The notes under the pieces were generated by a model. That model saw nothing but the letters and a program-made list of their open reading frames with translations. It searched no databases and was not told the origin of the DNA. A stretch of DNA of 64,000 nt from JAFAQB01 sp046724555 (GTDB lineage: Archaea > Thermoproteota > Nitrososphaeria > Nitrososphaerales > Nitrososphaeraceae), in NCBI GenBank assembly GCA_046724555.1, contig JBKOWU010000088.1, positions 18,442-82,441 on the forward strand, given 5' to 3'. Position numbers and translations under genes: made by a program. This document shows positions 15,541-26,127 of this stretch, in pieces (position 1 is the stretch's first letter; every line of letters begins with the position of its first letter).

Positions 15541-17427
15541 ATGGGCATAAAAAATCAGGTAATACTTAACCTCGCGACGGTTATAGGAAACAGTTTAAAT
15601 CCAATATCAATTGCAACCTCTGCTTCGTTTGTCTTAATCTCACTATTCTATGCATATAGTGTAGCCTCGTATCTCAAGGTAACGACTTATCCTTTTTTGG
15701 ATCGTATAATTTATTATGAGTTCTTCCACTCTTTTATTTTCAGTCAATTCATTGATCATATCATAATTATTTCTTTAACAGCAGCATGGTTTGTGCTTTC
15801 GGCAAAGGGAAAGCTAAGATTCTTTCTACCTGCAATTTATTGTGGTGGACTGACGCTTTTAACAGTAGCAACTGGCGTTCACATACTATTTGATATTACA
15901 ATAATCATGTCGATGCCTGTTATAATAGCGCTTCTCATATTCAATAGATTTCTAGACCAAAAGAGACTAAAAATCCTGAATGACAAGTCAAATACGCTGC
16001 TAATAAATTACTTTGCAATAGCAGGAACGGTCATAGGAATTATAGGTCTCTTCATTTACTTGATACCACTTTTTTATGTTTCTCGTTATTTTATATTTAT
16101 TAGAAATTATGAATACGATCTGTATCTGCTATTGTCTAGCTTTTCAGCGGTCTTGCTACTTTTGTTACTAGGTTGTGTTCCTCTTAAGATATTCATGAAA
16201 GAATTTAGAACTGTAATACTACGTATTAAGCGTATCTACAATACACGTTTTATTGTATCGAATGATAATTACGATAATGATTCAGTAAATTCAAAATACA
16301 AGTTCATTTACATCTCGCTTTTTATGCTCTTATCATTAGTTATAGCACTTCTTCCTCATCAGCCTCAAATTAATCCAACCGGTCAGCAAATAGGTGTAGA
16401 CACAGACTATTATGTAAATTGGATAAATGCATTAAGTCACGCTACTGATTACAGAGATTTTTTCCATCAAGCATTTGTGGTACAGAGTTTTGGAGATAAG
16501 CCGCTTGTCATCATATTTTTGTTCACAATCACTAAATTTCTAAATGTTGCTGATTCTTTTTTCATTCTAGAACATGTGCCGATGATCCTTGGTCCTCTGC
16601 TTGTTTTAGTCGTATTTTATTTGACACGTGAGATGACATCAAATGACAAACAAGCATTATTGGCCTCCTTTTTAACATCTATATCATTTCAAGTAACAGT
16701 TGGAATTTACGCCGGTTTTTATGCAAATTGGTTTGCCCTAATAATTGGATACCTGTCGTTCGTATTTCTTGTGAAATCCTTAAAATATTCAAGTAGTAAT
16801 CAGAATTTAACCGTATTCTCAGTGCTAATAATAATTTTGCTTTTCACTCATGTCCATACGTGGAGTGTTATGGTAGTGGTTATGAGTGTACTTCTGATAA
16901 TATTGATCAAGGTAAAACAATATTCTAAAAAGAGAACAGCCTTACTACTTATCATTTTATTATCTTCGGTTATCTTCGATGTTGTTAGAACATCTATGAC
17001 TGGTTCTATGACTGGCATTGAGAAGGATATTGAATTCGCTAAAGCAACCGGAACCGGTATAGAACAGTTTGCTCTCCGATGGAGTAATCTCACACGCTCA
17101 GTGTATTCTTTTTTAGGTGGTCAGTTCAGCAATTTTATAATTTTTTCTCTAGGCTTGTACTGGGCTTTTCAGTCAAACACACGCGATATATCAACTAAGT
17201 TCCTCATGATCTTTTTGTCAATCGGTCTTATTGCATTTCTTATCGGCGATTATCGAGTGCAAGCTAGGATATTTTATGATATTCCGTTTCAGATACCTGC
17301 GGCCCTTGCCTTGTCATCATTATGGAAGTCTCGGAGGGGAAGTTTAATTGCCATTCCAGTCTGTATATGGCTCGTAAGTTTGACTATCAGGACCGTAACT
17401 AACTTCCCGATTCTTCGTTCCGCATAG
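15541..17427 (+). CDS. polytopic membrane protein, probable GT-C type glycosyltransferase
   Basis: The 628-residue protein has about 12-14 hydrophobic helices. Between residues about 255 and 300 a first TM pair is followed by an extracellular loop with acidic motif GVDTDYYVNWINAL, resembling the D-D/D-E motif in the first loop of GT-C transferases that use lipid-phosphate sugars. A long second half alternates helices with short loops and ends in a basic stretch. Members of this superfamily transfer mannose or similar sugars from dolichyl-phosphate donors onto lipids or proteins at the outer face. The specific donor is unknown. It is followed by a GT2 gene in the same direction and starts the glycan island. 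Confidence 0.6.
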   Translation: MGIKNQVILNLATVIGNSLNPISIATSASFVLISLFYAYSVASYLKVTTYPFLDRIIYYEFFHSFIFSQFIDHIIIISLTAAWFVLSAKGKLRFFLPAIYCGGLTLLTVATGVHILFDITIIMSMPVIIALLIFNRFLDQKRLKILNDKSNTLLINYFAIAGTVIGIIGLFIYLIPLFYVSRYFIFIRNYEYDLYLLLSSFSAVLLLLLLGCVPLKIFMKEFRTVILRIKRIYNTRFIVSNDNYDNDSVNSKYKFIYISLFMLLSLVIALLPHQPQINPTGQQIGVDTDYYVNWINALSHATDYRDFFHQAFVVQSFGDKPLVIIFLFTITKFLNVADSFFILEHVPMILGPLLVLVVFYLTREMTSNDKQALLASFLTSISFQVTVGIYAGFYANWFALIIGYLSFVFLVKSLKYSSSNQNLTVFSVLIIILLFTHVHTWSVMVVVMSVLLIILIKVKQYSKKRTALLLIILLSSVIFDVVRTSMTGSMTGIEKDIEFAKATGTGIEQFALRWSNLTRSVYSFLGGQFSNFIIFSLGLYWAFQSNTRDISTKFLMIFLSIGLIAFLIGDYRVQARIFYDIPFQIPAALALSSLWKSRRGSLIAIPVCIWLVSLTIRTVTNFPILRSA

Positions 17428-17547
17428 TATTCCGGCAACTAAAATATTTGATTTAGATATATAATTTCAGTATCTCTAGTCCTAGTCCATCGGTTTATCA
17501 TTTGCCAAACATCAAAAAAAGACTTAATTGTCTTAACTAATTAAAAA

Positions 17548-18393
17548 ATGCCCTTGCTCAAAGAACAGAAAGATGGTATATCCTTTAATAAGCCAGTTAA
17601 TACTCGTGTGTCAATAGTTATTCCTACCATCAATTCTGCTAAAACTTTATACCGGTGCTTAGAATCCATCAGGTTACAAAGCTATAAGGATATCGAAGTC
17701 ATTGTCGTAGATGCACATTCCTTGGACAGTTCAACCCAAATTGCATCTAATTTCAAAGCCAAGATATATCTAGCCGCAGGTGAAAGAACAGCTGCTAAAA
17801 ATTTTGGAATATCGAAGTCAACCGGCGAATTTTTATTGTTTATAGATTCAGACATGATATTACAAACAGCTGTTATTTCAGAGTGTGTCTCTATATGTTC
17901 ATACGACTACAATGTTGCTGGCGTAATAATTCCCGAACGTTCAGTCGGCACGAGTTTTTGGGTGAAGGTTAGAGATTTTGAAAGAGCCCTTTATAGGGGG
18001 TCGAAAATAGAATCGGCTCGTTTTTTTCGCAAATCATTTGTTGTACAAGTAGGTGGATTTGATGAAGATATAATATTCTATGAAGAGAGCACGCTTCATC
18101 AAAAACTTGAAATGCAAGGGTTGTTTGTGAATAAAAGAACGAATTCAGTCATACTACACAATGAGGAAGAATTTAATTTGGCAAAATGGCTTCGCAAAAA
18201 ACGATACTATTCCACTAATGCAGCTTTATACGCTAGCAAATTTCCAAAGTATGCTGAAATACAAACGAAAGTCCGCTATAGAATCAGAATCTTCACAAGC
18301 AACTCCAATTGGAAGAAATTGATTCGGCATCCGGTACTCAGTGTAGGCCTATTTTTATTAAAAAGCTTAGAATTTTTTGCCTCACGGATATGA
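17548..18393 (+). CDS. family 2 glycosyltransferase
   Basis: The 281-residue GT-A fold enzyme begins its catalytic domain at residue 21 (VSIVIPTINSAKTLYRCLES), has the nucleotide-binding Asp in VVDAHSLD (about 54-60) and the metal-binding DSD (100-102). It is a soluble or peripherally bound nucleotide-sugar transferase, with a hydrophobic/basic C-terminus that could associate with the membrane. Acceptor and sugar are not predictable. It lies 120 bases after the GT-C-like membrane protein, probably the same unit, consistent with a short TA-rich stretch but no clear terminator between them. Confidence 0.85.
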   Translation: MPLLKEQKDGISFNKPVNTRVSIVIPTINSAKTLYRCLESIRLQSYKDIEVIVVDAHSLDSSTQIASNFKAKIYLAAGERTAAKNFGISKSTGEFLLFIDSDMILQTAVISECVSICSYDYNVAGVIIPERSVGTSFWVKVRDFERALYRGSKIESARFFRKSFVVQVGGFDEDIIFYEESTLHQKLEMQGLFVNKRTNSVILHNEEEFNLAKWLRKKRYYSTNAALYASKFPKYAEIQTKVRYRIRIFTSNSNWKKLIRHPVLSVGLFLLKSLEFFASRI

Positions 18394-18857
18394 CTCATGC
18401 CACAATCGTTGCATTAAAAGTTATACATGCTATCACGATTTATGTTCAATAATGCGGATAGAGCATTCTTGCATGCGACATAGTATGATAGTATAGGGTT
18501 CGAAAGACACATACGTTTAATGTCATTAGATAAACGCTACTTCATGGCACAGTAAATATCTTCTATGCCGCAATTTGTAGATCCTTCATTGAAGAGTGCA
18601 GAATCTATACAAATGCAATTGGCAGTATATTTCCCTCTCAAATACGTAGAAAAAAGAGTAATATTCAGAATGCTTTAACTAAATAAAATAGAATTATATA
18701 TTATGACAACAAGATTGAGTTGGTATGTCTGCTGCGTCTTTGCAGAATTATTATTTATAGCTTTAATATTACTGCAGTAAAGGATGATCTGTAAATTCGT
18801 GTATAAGTGTGATCGTTATAGATATAGCAAACTGATTTTGTAATCAACACTTTATGC
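18394..18857. other. convergent intergenic region
   Basis: About 460 bases between a rightward GT2 and a leftward GT4. It is AT-rich; I see no gene, repeat or RNA motif in it. Confidence 0.4.
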
Positions 18858-19934
18858 CTAGTTCTTGCTTTTTATGATTCTATCAAAAACATCTGCCGTA
18901 CTATCCCAATTAAATTGCCTTGAAAATTCAAGAGCATTCGCACTATATTTTCTTAACAGTGCACTGTCCTTTAACAAAGCCAAGGCAGCTTCGGCGAGGC
19001 TCTTTGGAGAGTAGTTGTTAACCAAGATTCCTGTCTTGCCATGTTTCACAGAATCTCTTAATCCTGGAACATTGTATGCTATAACCGGAGTCCCCATAGC
19101 GTTAGATTCGGTGACCACCAGACCCCAACCCTCTCTCACAGCAGGTGCCAAAACAAGATGGGCTTTAGAGAGCATTTTATACTTCAGTTCGTTGCTCACG
19201 TGGCCATAGAAGGTGATATCTTCCGTCTTGGAATTTTTAAGCTTTTCCAACATATAGCCATCCCCTATCATCCACATCTTTGCTTGTCGAATCTCGTTTT
19301 TAATTATACCAAATGCTTCTATAGCGTGGTCCGGCAGCTTTGCTCTTTTGAATCTACCCATAAAAACAATAGTAGGATCAGACTCTTTGTTTGGCAGCTC
19401 AGGTAAAGGTACAACACTTAGCCCAGGTGGTACTAACAAAATTTTCTTGAACCCTAACCGTTCCAAGTCCTCCTTAGATGAATTAGAAACAGTGACTGTT
19501 TGAACATTTTTGTAGTAGGATAACCATTTTTGCTCAAGATAATAATACCCAATGAAATTTAATGGAAAAAATGTTTCATAGAACCAAAACTCTCTGGCTA
19601 GCTGGTGAATCAATGCTAATATTGGCTTCTCTCTGACAAATTTTGGAGTCAGGAAAGGTTTTGTGTTTATCTCATCGACAACATAGTCAAAGTGATTGCT
19701 GTGTTTTAGATAGTATTCACGCGCCTTACCGTATACACTGTATCTACCTCCTTGCCTTGTAATATTCACACCATCTATCTCTTCATTTTGCGACCCTTTT
19801 GGAATCTCTGCAGTGAATAGAGTCATATGGTGTCCCTTTAGAACCAGCCTGCGCATGACCTCGTGAGTAAATATTTCTGCTCCGCCTGCATTAGGGTTCT
19901 TAATGTCACTCCAGTTTAACCATAAAACATCCAA
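18858..19934 (-). CDS. family 4 glycosyltransferase
   Basis: The 358-residue GT-B enzyme opens with a Rossmann-type N-terminal domain containing the GGAEIFTHEV acceptor-side motif (about 17-26) and a C-terminal donor domain with PPGL, FMGRFKRAKLPDHAIEAF (K near residue 205) and the EX7E motif EGWGLVVTE (268-276). It is a retaining nucleotide-sugar transferase such as those that extend surface polysaccharide or N-glycan chains. It is followed on the same strand (to its right) by an FkbM methyltransferase whose 3' end is about 175 bases upstream of its start, so both could form one leftward unit. The sugar is not predictable. Confidence 0.85.
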   Translation of the reverse strand: MDVLWLNWSDIKNPNAGGAEIFTHEVMRRLVLKGHHMTLFTAEIPKGSQNEEIDGVNITRQGGRYSVYGKAREYYLKHSNHFDYVVDEINTKPFLTPKFVREKPILALIHQLAREFWFYETFFPLNFIGYYYLEQKWLSYYKNVQTVTVSNSSKEDLERLGFKKILLVPPGLSVVPLPELPNKESDPTIVFMGRFKRAKLPDHAIEAFGIIKNEIRQAKMWMIGDGYMLEKLKNSKTEDITFYGHVSNELKYKMLSKAHLVLAPAVREGWGLVVTESNAMGTPVIAYNVPGLRDSVKHGKTGILVNNYSPKSLAEAALALLKDSALLRKYSANALEFSRQFNWDSTADVFDRIIKSKN

Positions 19935-20109
19935 GGATAATTTTTGACGCGATAAAGTCTATAAAGATTAACCTAATTAATCGACTATTGTTATAGAGTA
20001 TGTATCGTCTGTCCCGTACGTTAGTTTAGTCCTTCTCGCTTTATAAATGACTGAATATGAAAAACGAATAGATCAATTCATTGCATTCGAGACACGATTA
20101 AGACTTTAG

Positions 20110-20976
20110 TCAAAGATCGGGTATCTTTGCATGAATGTGATAAGGATGAGAAGTAACACTTTTTTGCAGATGAATGATTGAATATCCATATTCATGAAAA
20201 AGATCCAATACGTCATTCTTCGATAGACCATGTTCCATTAAGATGGATGGATGGATCTCGCATATTACATTTTTTACAGTATGGCTTCGCAGAGAATTTC
20301 CTAATCCTTTTAGAGCAAAGTACTCGTATCCCTCGATATCCATGATCAGAATGTCTATTTCCCTTAATCTCAAATTCGAAATAATATTGTCAAGAGGCTC
20401 TGTCCTGATAGTCTTACCTATTTGATTGCAAGTTACTTCATACACTTTATGCATAGAAGATCCAGGGCCTTCGAGAAGACGAGCGTAGGACGACTTATCT
20501 CCTGCAGCGATATTTAGCAATGTCACATTTGAAAAGCCATTCAGTTCCAGATTCCTTCTGATTCGCTGACAATTCTTATCGTCTGCTTCTACCGCTACCA
20601 CATGCTTGGCTTTTTTCGCTGCCAAAAGCACATAATATCCTATCCATGCGCCAACGTTGAATACCACATCACCTTCTTTCATAATAGCCAAGAATTTTTG
20701 AGTAACCATAGGCTCATAAGCATCAAAAGGTATGGCCCTTTCTGCCGGCTTAGAGAGGTCCACCTCTATCACTATCGTATTATTATATATCCTGTATAGT
20801 TTCAGTGTTTGATTCCTCGTAAAGTAATTGTAGATCGGAAAAAAAACCTTGGCAAATTTTGAATAATAAAGTCTTTCTAAAAACCATCCTGGAATGAAGT
20901 GCAACATTTTCATTACATTTCTAACCAGATACCTTTTAATCGAGTATAAAAATCTGTCAGCTATAACAGAACCCAC
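20110..20976 (-). CDS. FkbM family SAM-dependent methyltransferase
   Basis: This 288-residue class I methyltransferase is of the FkbM family, which O-methylates sugars and polyketides. An N-terminal helical extension (1-90) precedes SAM motif I (VFNVGAWIGYYVLLAA, about 104-119), the acidic motif II end (VVAVEADD, about 126-133), and the family motif ILIMDIEGYEYFALKGL (around 215). In archaeal surface-glycan clusters these enzymes cap sugars by methylation. A second copy lies at 27377-28144, so the glycan probably carries more than one methyl group or different isoforms. It is separated from the PII gene by about 475 bases of non-coding DNA. Confidence 0.8.
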   Translation of the reverse strand: MGSVIADRFLYSIKRYLVRNVMKMLHFIPGWFLERLYYSKFAKVFFPIYNYFTRNQTLKLYRIYNNTIVIEVDLSKPAERAIPFDAYEPMVTQKFLAIMKEGDVVFNVGAWIGYYVLLAAKKAKHVVAVEADDKNCQRIRRNLELNGFSNVTLLNIAAGDKSSYARLLEGPGSSMHKVYEVTCNQIGKTIRTEPLDNIISNLRLREIDILIMDIEGYEYFALKGLGNSLRSHTVKNVICEIHPSILMEHGLSKNDVLDLFHEYGYSIIHLQKSVTSHPYHIHAKIPDL

Positions 20977-21452
20977 ATCATCGAAAATGACATTGAGTAA
21001 ATTTAAGTTGCCTACAATAATTTAACCATGGTGTCAACGATGGTTGCAGGTTCCTTTGCAAATCATCGCCTCGACAATTATGAACAATTTGATGCACCAG
21101 CAGACTTTTTCATAGTATCGATACTGGTGCGTACTAACCCCTATAATCTATAACGTTCCAATGATCTCGATTCTCAATACTATAGAATAGTGAATACTGG
21201 CGTGTTAGAATACTATATCACAAACATCGTCGAATTCAAAAAAAGTATTGATAATGCAGCCACACTGCGATACAAATTGTTATGCAAAATCAATATTCAT
21301 AACTAGTTCTTCCATATTAGCACATATTAATAATTTATAATGGGACTATTTCGAAGTTGCTTAGCATGGGTTTAACATGCTCTCCATATAATACTTTTTT
21401 AAACTATCTTTACGAATAGTGCGCCATAGAGAATTGAATATTAATTTATCCC
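20977..21452. other. intergenic region, nothing recognised
   Basis: About 475 bases between the FkbM gene and the PII gene, both on the minus strand. It should contain the FkbM promoter, but no frame, palindrome or RNA gene stands out. Confidence 0.4.
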
Positions 21453-21782
21453 CTAAATCGCCATTTCATTTTCTACACCAGATTCAATATCGATGGCACG
21501 TGCTATTGGCCATATAAAGATCTTTCCGATTTTAGTGTTTTTTCTGATAACACTTATGGCCTCATTTTCTTTGCTGTCGGTCAATATAACCTCAAGTTTA
21601 TACTTATCCCCGAATTCAGGCGTATACATTCCTGTACCTTTGGAAACATGGAGTTGGGGTACGATGCTCTTACCTCTTCCTTTGACTTTTGAAATAGTAA
21701 TCCCGCCAACGTTAATGGTTTTCAGGGCATCGCTGACGGCTTTGATATCATTTTGTGATATTACTACCTCTATCTTAATCAT
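21453..21782 (-). CDS. P-II family signalling protein (GlnK-like)
   Basis: The 109-residue protein has the PII ferredoxin-like fold: beta1 IKIEVVISQND, alpha1 AVSDALKTI, then the T-loop region GRGKSIVPQLHVSKGTGMYTPEF (start at G35) and the C-terminal binding loop GKIFIWPIARAIDIESG (around residues 86-102). PII proteins bind 2-oxoglutarate and ATP/ADP and block ammonium transporters or tune nitrogen enzymes. The T-loop differs from GlnB/GlnK: the uridylylated Tyr position cannot be identified. ATG 21782 gives the usual PII N-terminus; an in-frame ATG at 21815 would add 11 residues. No amt gene is adjacent, so its target is elsewhere. Confidence 0.8.
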   Translation of the reverse strand: MIKIEVVISQNDIKAVSDALKTINVGGITISKVKGRGKSIVPQLHVSKGTGMYTPEFGDKYKLEVILTDSKENEAISVIRKNTKIGKIFIWPIARAIDIESGVENEMAI

Positions 21783-22061
21783 GAGTATGAGAGGGTCAGC
21801 TCGGAATTTAAACATTAAAGTATTATACTTGACTACGGGTCGCTCTTATAATTGAGAAAGAATGTCAATTTAATATTAAGCTGTTTTAGAACACATCTTT
21901 GCGAGAAGACTAGTCTTATCTTATCCTCGTATTGCTTATATTAAGAATGAGAACATTCCGAGCCTGCCGTAATATGTGATCATATTCAAGTGTGGTCTAC
22001 TCTGCTCAACTTTTTTATCGAAGGATTTATTTATTGATGTAATTAACCTGCTTTTGTTTTA

Positions 22062-23429
22062 ATGTTTGATTCTGTTGTGCAAATGCTATCAGCCACATCT
22101 ATGATTATACTTTTAATATTACTGCCTATCCAACCGAACTATCATAATTCTTTGTACAGTGATGCCTTAGAAGTATCACAATCACCAACCGCTATGCCTA
22201 CAATCAACGATACAAGTCTCAAAGTTGACACTATTTTTAGAGGACTTAATTTTCCTACAAGTATGGCATTTCTTGCTCCAAACGACATTCTAGTTCTAGA
22301 GAAAAATAACGGAACCGTGCAAAGGATAGTAAACGGAAGGATTCAAGCTGAACCTCTGATCAATGTTAGTGTGGCTAACAAAGGCGAAAGAGGAATGCTC
22401 GGAATTGCTATCGCCAACAATTCAACTAGACATACAACATATGTTTTCTTATATTACACACAATCTGGAGACGGAATAACGGGTGATGATGTTATAGCAG
22501 GGATACAACCGTCAGGAAATCGTCTTTACAGGTATGAATTAGTAAATAACAAGCTGGTGAACCCTAAATTGCTTCTAACCCTCCCAACTTCACCTAAGAC
22601 TCCAAATCATAATGGAGGAAAGATGATCATTGGACCAGATCAAAACATTTACCTTGTAGTAGGCGATGCTGATAAATTTTACAATCAATATTTCGATCAT
22701 ATACCATTGGCTACTAGAGCTCAGAATATCAATAATAATAAAAATCCTGATGGAGCAGGGGGAATACTACGCTTAACACAAGATGGCAAGCCAGTGCTGA
22801 ATGGTATTTTCGCTAATAATGACTATCCTCTGAACTTGTACTATGCGTATGGAATTCGAAATAGTTTCGGATTGGCACTTGATCCGTTAACAGGAACGTT
22901 ATGGGATACAGAGAACGGACCAGATTACGGTGATGAAATCAATTTGGTACGGCCTGGTTTTAATAGTGGATGGGGAAAGGTGCAAGGTATATGGTACAAT
23001 AATGGAAGTCGTCAAGGTCCCGCTATACAAGACCTATCCGATCTAAACAAGAACAATATCTTGGTTAACCTTTCAGGAAAAGGCGAATACAGAACACCCG
23101 AGTTTATCTGGAACGAAACAATTGCTCCAACTGGACTCGCCTTTCTGAACTCCACTAAGATGGGTAAACAGTATGAGAACGATATGTTTGTTGGAGATTT
23201 CAAAAATGGCAATCTCTACCATTTCAAACTTAACAACAGCAGGACAGGGTTGAGTTTGCATGGCCCAATTGCAGACAGGCTGGCATCCAGTCCTAAAGAC
23301 ATCCAAGATCAGATACTTGGCAGAGGGTTTGGTGGAATTACAGATGTTAAGACCGCGCCGGATGGTAGCCTTTACATTGTTTCGAACCAATCAGGGACTG
23401 GAACTATATACCGTATATCTCACAAATAA
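22062..23429 (+). CDS. secreted PQQ-type sugar dehydrogenase (GSDH/Yli-like)
   Basis: The 455-residue protein has an N-terminal signal or anchor (hydrophobic 12-32) and a six-bladed beta-propeller of the glucose/sorbosone dehydrogenase family. Family segments visible are GLNFPTSMAFL (about 65-75), GERGMLGIAI (about 108-117), NHNGGKMIIGPDQNIYLVVGD (split around 178-200, containing the catalytic His), GIRNSFGLALDP and the ENGPDYGDEINLV calcium/PQQ loop. These enzymes oxidise aldoses outside the cell with pyrroloquinoline quinone; whether this archaeon has PQQ is unknown, so the cofactor is an inference from the family. It sits inside the glycan island. Confidence 0.8.
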   Translation: MFDSVVQMLSATSMIILLILLPIQPNYHNSLYSDALEVSQSPTAMPTINDTSLKVDTIFRGLNFPTSMAFLAPNDILVLEKNNGTVQRIVNGRIQAEPLINVSVANKGERGMLGIAIANNSTRHTTYVFLYYTQSGDGITGDDVIAGIQPSGNRLYRYELVNNKLVNPKLLLTLPTSPKTPNHNGGKMIIGPDQNIYLVVGDADKFYNQYFDHIPLATRAQNINNNKNPDGAGGILRLTQDGKPVLNGIFANNDYPLNLYYAYGIRNSFGLALDPLTGTLWDTENGPDYGDEINLVRPGFNSGWGKVQGIWYNNGSRQGPAIQDLSDLNKNNILVNLSGKGEYRTPEFIWNETIAPTGLAFLNSTKMGKQYENDMFVGDFKNGNLYHFKLNNSRTGLSLHGPIADRLASSPKDIQDQILGRGFGGITDVKTAPDGSLYIVSNQSGTGTIYRISHK

Positions 23430-23626
23430 ATCAAAACAGCATTTAGAAAAGATGTATTATTATCCTTTTGATATACAAACTACCATGTCAACCCTGTATT
23501 AGTCTGTATTGCAAACCTAGCGATACCCAATCTATCAGTACCAGAAGTTAAACGGATAAAACTGCTTACGATCATCGTTATTGGATTAGAACATTTCCTT
23601 GCTAGCATTTTAAAACACTAATAAAA

Positions 23627-25930
23627 TTAAGTCTTTCCAGATTTCAATACCCTTGATATACTTCCTCCTATGCTTTCTTTACGTGTATATGACAACAAAT
23701 AAATCGAAGAAATGCAAATGACCAGTATATATATTACTAAACCTGCATCATGATATTTTTGCGGCTGAAAATATAATCGTATGTTGAAGTGTCCTGCCTT
23801 GTTTATATACCAACCATTCGCAAAACCGCCTACAATAAAATGGTATTTATCGTCCACCTGTTCCTTTTCGTTGATAAAAGCTTTCCAACCATCATCATAT
23901 GATTCAGCAAATATTAGATAAAATGGTTTATGATCACTCTCTACGTTGACATTATATTCAGTAGACGAGATCTTTTGATACTTCACAAGTTGTCCTGTAC
24001 CTTGCAGCAGTGAAAATGCTTGATTGCTGTTAGCAGAATTAATAGAACTAATCGGATTATTATTATTGTTATTATTATATCTAAGTGATTCATTAGAGGG
24101 TGCAGCAATTATGGATAAAGAACCAGAACCTCCCCCTACTGCCCTAAATATGGAATAATATTGATTATCCATCACGCGATCAAATTGTGAACTATTTACT
24201 TTTTCTTCTACCTGTTTTGATTGATTTCTCAAGTCCTTTATGTTCCCAGATAGAGTATCGACGTCGCAAGCCTGCTTTTTAATTACTATATATTTTATTC
24301 CGAGTTTCTTTATGTAATTTACGAAATTGTAGTCTGAGAGGATTGTATTGTCGGATAGACTTGATATAAAATTACTCTCATTTTGAAAATTTACCTGATG
24401 CACAGTAGAAACAGTAGATATGCCCGAGAATCTGAGAATGTCATTTCCCCAATAGCTACCGTTACCGTCACACCATAAAATGCTGGCCAGAGGATAAACC
24501 AAGACTCTCGATTTTCCACTTACTATTTCATTATCTTGCTTCAAGTATTTTACTGCTGATGCATATTTGGAGGGCATGTCTGCAAATGCGGATATTGGAT
24601 GTAAGTTGGCTTCTGGTTTGCCAACCATCGTAGGCACAAAATTTCCACTATAAAATGGCCATGCCCAATATACCATAATAGAAACTACAATTAATGTAAG
24701 GGCCACTTTTAGAGATTTGTGTGCAATGAAAATTCTTAATTTGAATAGTTGCTGGAGAGAATAGCAAAATAGAATGATCAAAACCAGTGTAAATTCGGTC
24801 TCAAATTTATGATATGGGTCCCGAAATGCAAGTAGCAATGTTGGAGAATTTTGCAATATTAGATACCCTGTTTCTCTTAGTAAGAGGACGCTTAAAACAA
24901 CTAGAATTCCTATAAATGGATACATATTTTTCGAAACTCCTTCCTTAAAGAAGATTATTCTTATTACAAGGCTAACTACTATTACTGATGCTACCGCTAT
25001 ACCAAATGCCCATGATATATTTGGAAGATAGATGTATTCATAATCAAACCAAATTAGTTTTTCATAAAGAGGAGGAAGTGATGTCAACGAGAATAGCGAG
25101 GACAAATTAATGTGTTGTGTGTTAGTAAGATAGATAGTTTCAGCAGTTTGAAGATGTGTGTCACGTAAAACTGATAATTCCCTTGGCTGAATTTCAAAGG
25201 TACTCATCAAATATGCTGACAGTGGCAAGATAAGCACTCCAAATATAATGAGGTTCTTTAGAACTGCTTTTTTTGAGGAAATTTTACTCGAGAAACGGGC
25301 AACAAACCCAAACGATATACTAAGGAGGAGCGTAACTAATGCAAATGATGCATAATACGCTAGATTTGCAAAGCCTGGAAGGCTTAGAAATTCCGTAAAC
25401 AATAAAATGAAAATGTACTTTCTTGATTTTTCCCCATTGATTATTTTTATAACACTTAGAAATATTAGAGGAAGCATAGCATGTAGAATTATATCAGCAT
25501 TTAAGATTCTCCATGTATAAAAAATAGAAAGTGGATTTGCAAGATATAATACTGCAATTAATATTGAAAAGATTTTGTTTATACCTAAATAGCGCGCTAA
25601 GACGTAAGAACCAAATAGAGTTACATTACAAATGATAAATAAAAAACTAAACTGAGTTATCACTAAATTATTTGTTAAGAGGAAGATAGGCGATAAAAAA
25701 AGATACCAGAGTGATAAAAATGGTCCAGAAGGATCGAAATATCCGAAATTAGCTATATCTCTCCATAGCGATCCGAACTTGCTAAGCAAGGAGAAAGGGT
25801 CAATCGGATAAGGTGAATCGTGAAAAATAATTGGCCTAAACCCTCCAGCGTAGTACTGTGAGTACAAACTCATAAAGGAAATAAAAATGAACAAAAAATG
25901 ATGGCTATGCCTTCTAATTTCAAACGACAT
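23627..25930 (-). CDS. large polytopic membrane protein, YfhO/GT-C-like
   Basis: The 767-residue protein has about 12-13 hydrophobic helices in its first 430 residues and a soluble, outward-facing C-terminal domain (450-735) before a final helix and a basic tail. The segment LIFAESYDDGWKAFINEKE (around 677) in the C-terminal domain is characteristic of YfhO-like and related GT-C proteins involved in polysaccharide or lipid glycosylation. An Asn run (seven residues near 615-622) encoded by AAT repeats interrupts the soluble domain. Its exact reaction is unknown. On the same strand further right are a GT4 and an FkbM gene; the three are probably functionally linked. Confidence 0.65.
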   Translation of the reverse strand: MSFEIRRHSHHFLFIFISFMSLYSQYYAGGFRPIIFHDSPYPIDPFSLLSKFGSLWRDIANFGYFDPSGPFLSLWYLFLSPIFLLTNNLVITQFSFLFIICNVTLFGSYVLARYLGINKIFSILIAVLYLANPLSIFYTWRILNADIILHAMLPLIFLSVIKIINGEKSRKYIFILLFTEFLSLPGFANLAYYASFALVTLLLSISFGFVARFSSKISSKKAVLKNLIIFGVLILPLSAYLMSTFEIQPRELSVLRDTHLQTAETIYLTNTQHINLSSLFSLTSLPPLYEKLIWFDYEYIYLPNISWAFGIAVASVIVVSLVIRIIFFKEGVSKNMYPFIGILVVLSVLLLRETGYLILQNSPTLLLAFRDPYHKFETEFTLVLIILFCYSLQQLFKLRIFIAHKSLKVALTLIVVSIMVYWAWPFYSGNFVPTMVGKPEANLHPISAFADMPSKYASAVKYLKQDNEIVSGKSRVLVYPLASILWCDGNGSYWGNDILRFSGISTVSTVHQVNFQNESNFISSLSDNTILSDYNFVNYIKKLGIKYIVIKKQACDVDTLSGNIKDLRNQSKQVEEKVNSSQFDRVMDNQYYSIFRAVGGGSGSLSIIAAPSNESLRYNNNNNNNPISSINSANSNQAFSLLQGTGQLVKYQKISSTEYNVNVESDHKPFYLIFAESYDDGWKAFINEKEQVDDKYHFIVGGFANGWYINKAGHFNIRLYFQPQKYHDAGLVIYILVICISSIYLLSYTRKESIGGSISRVLKSGKT

Positions 25931-26127
25931 TATATGTACACGTGTAAATGTAAGGTTTCGTTAATATCTTTTAAATTATGCTTAGCACCCCTGTCATAAC
26001 TCGCGTAATGGCTAAAATGAGTCAAATGACTAATTCCCTATCAACTACAATAGAATCTTACGTACTGTATTGTTGATTTATATCATGTATTTAATAGCAG
26101 TCTTGATATTAGAAGATCTGGAAATAT

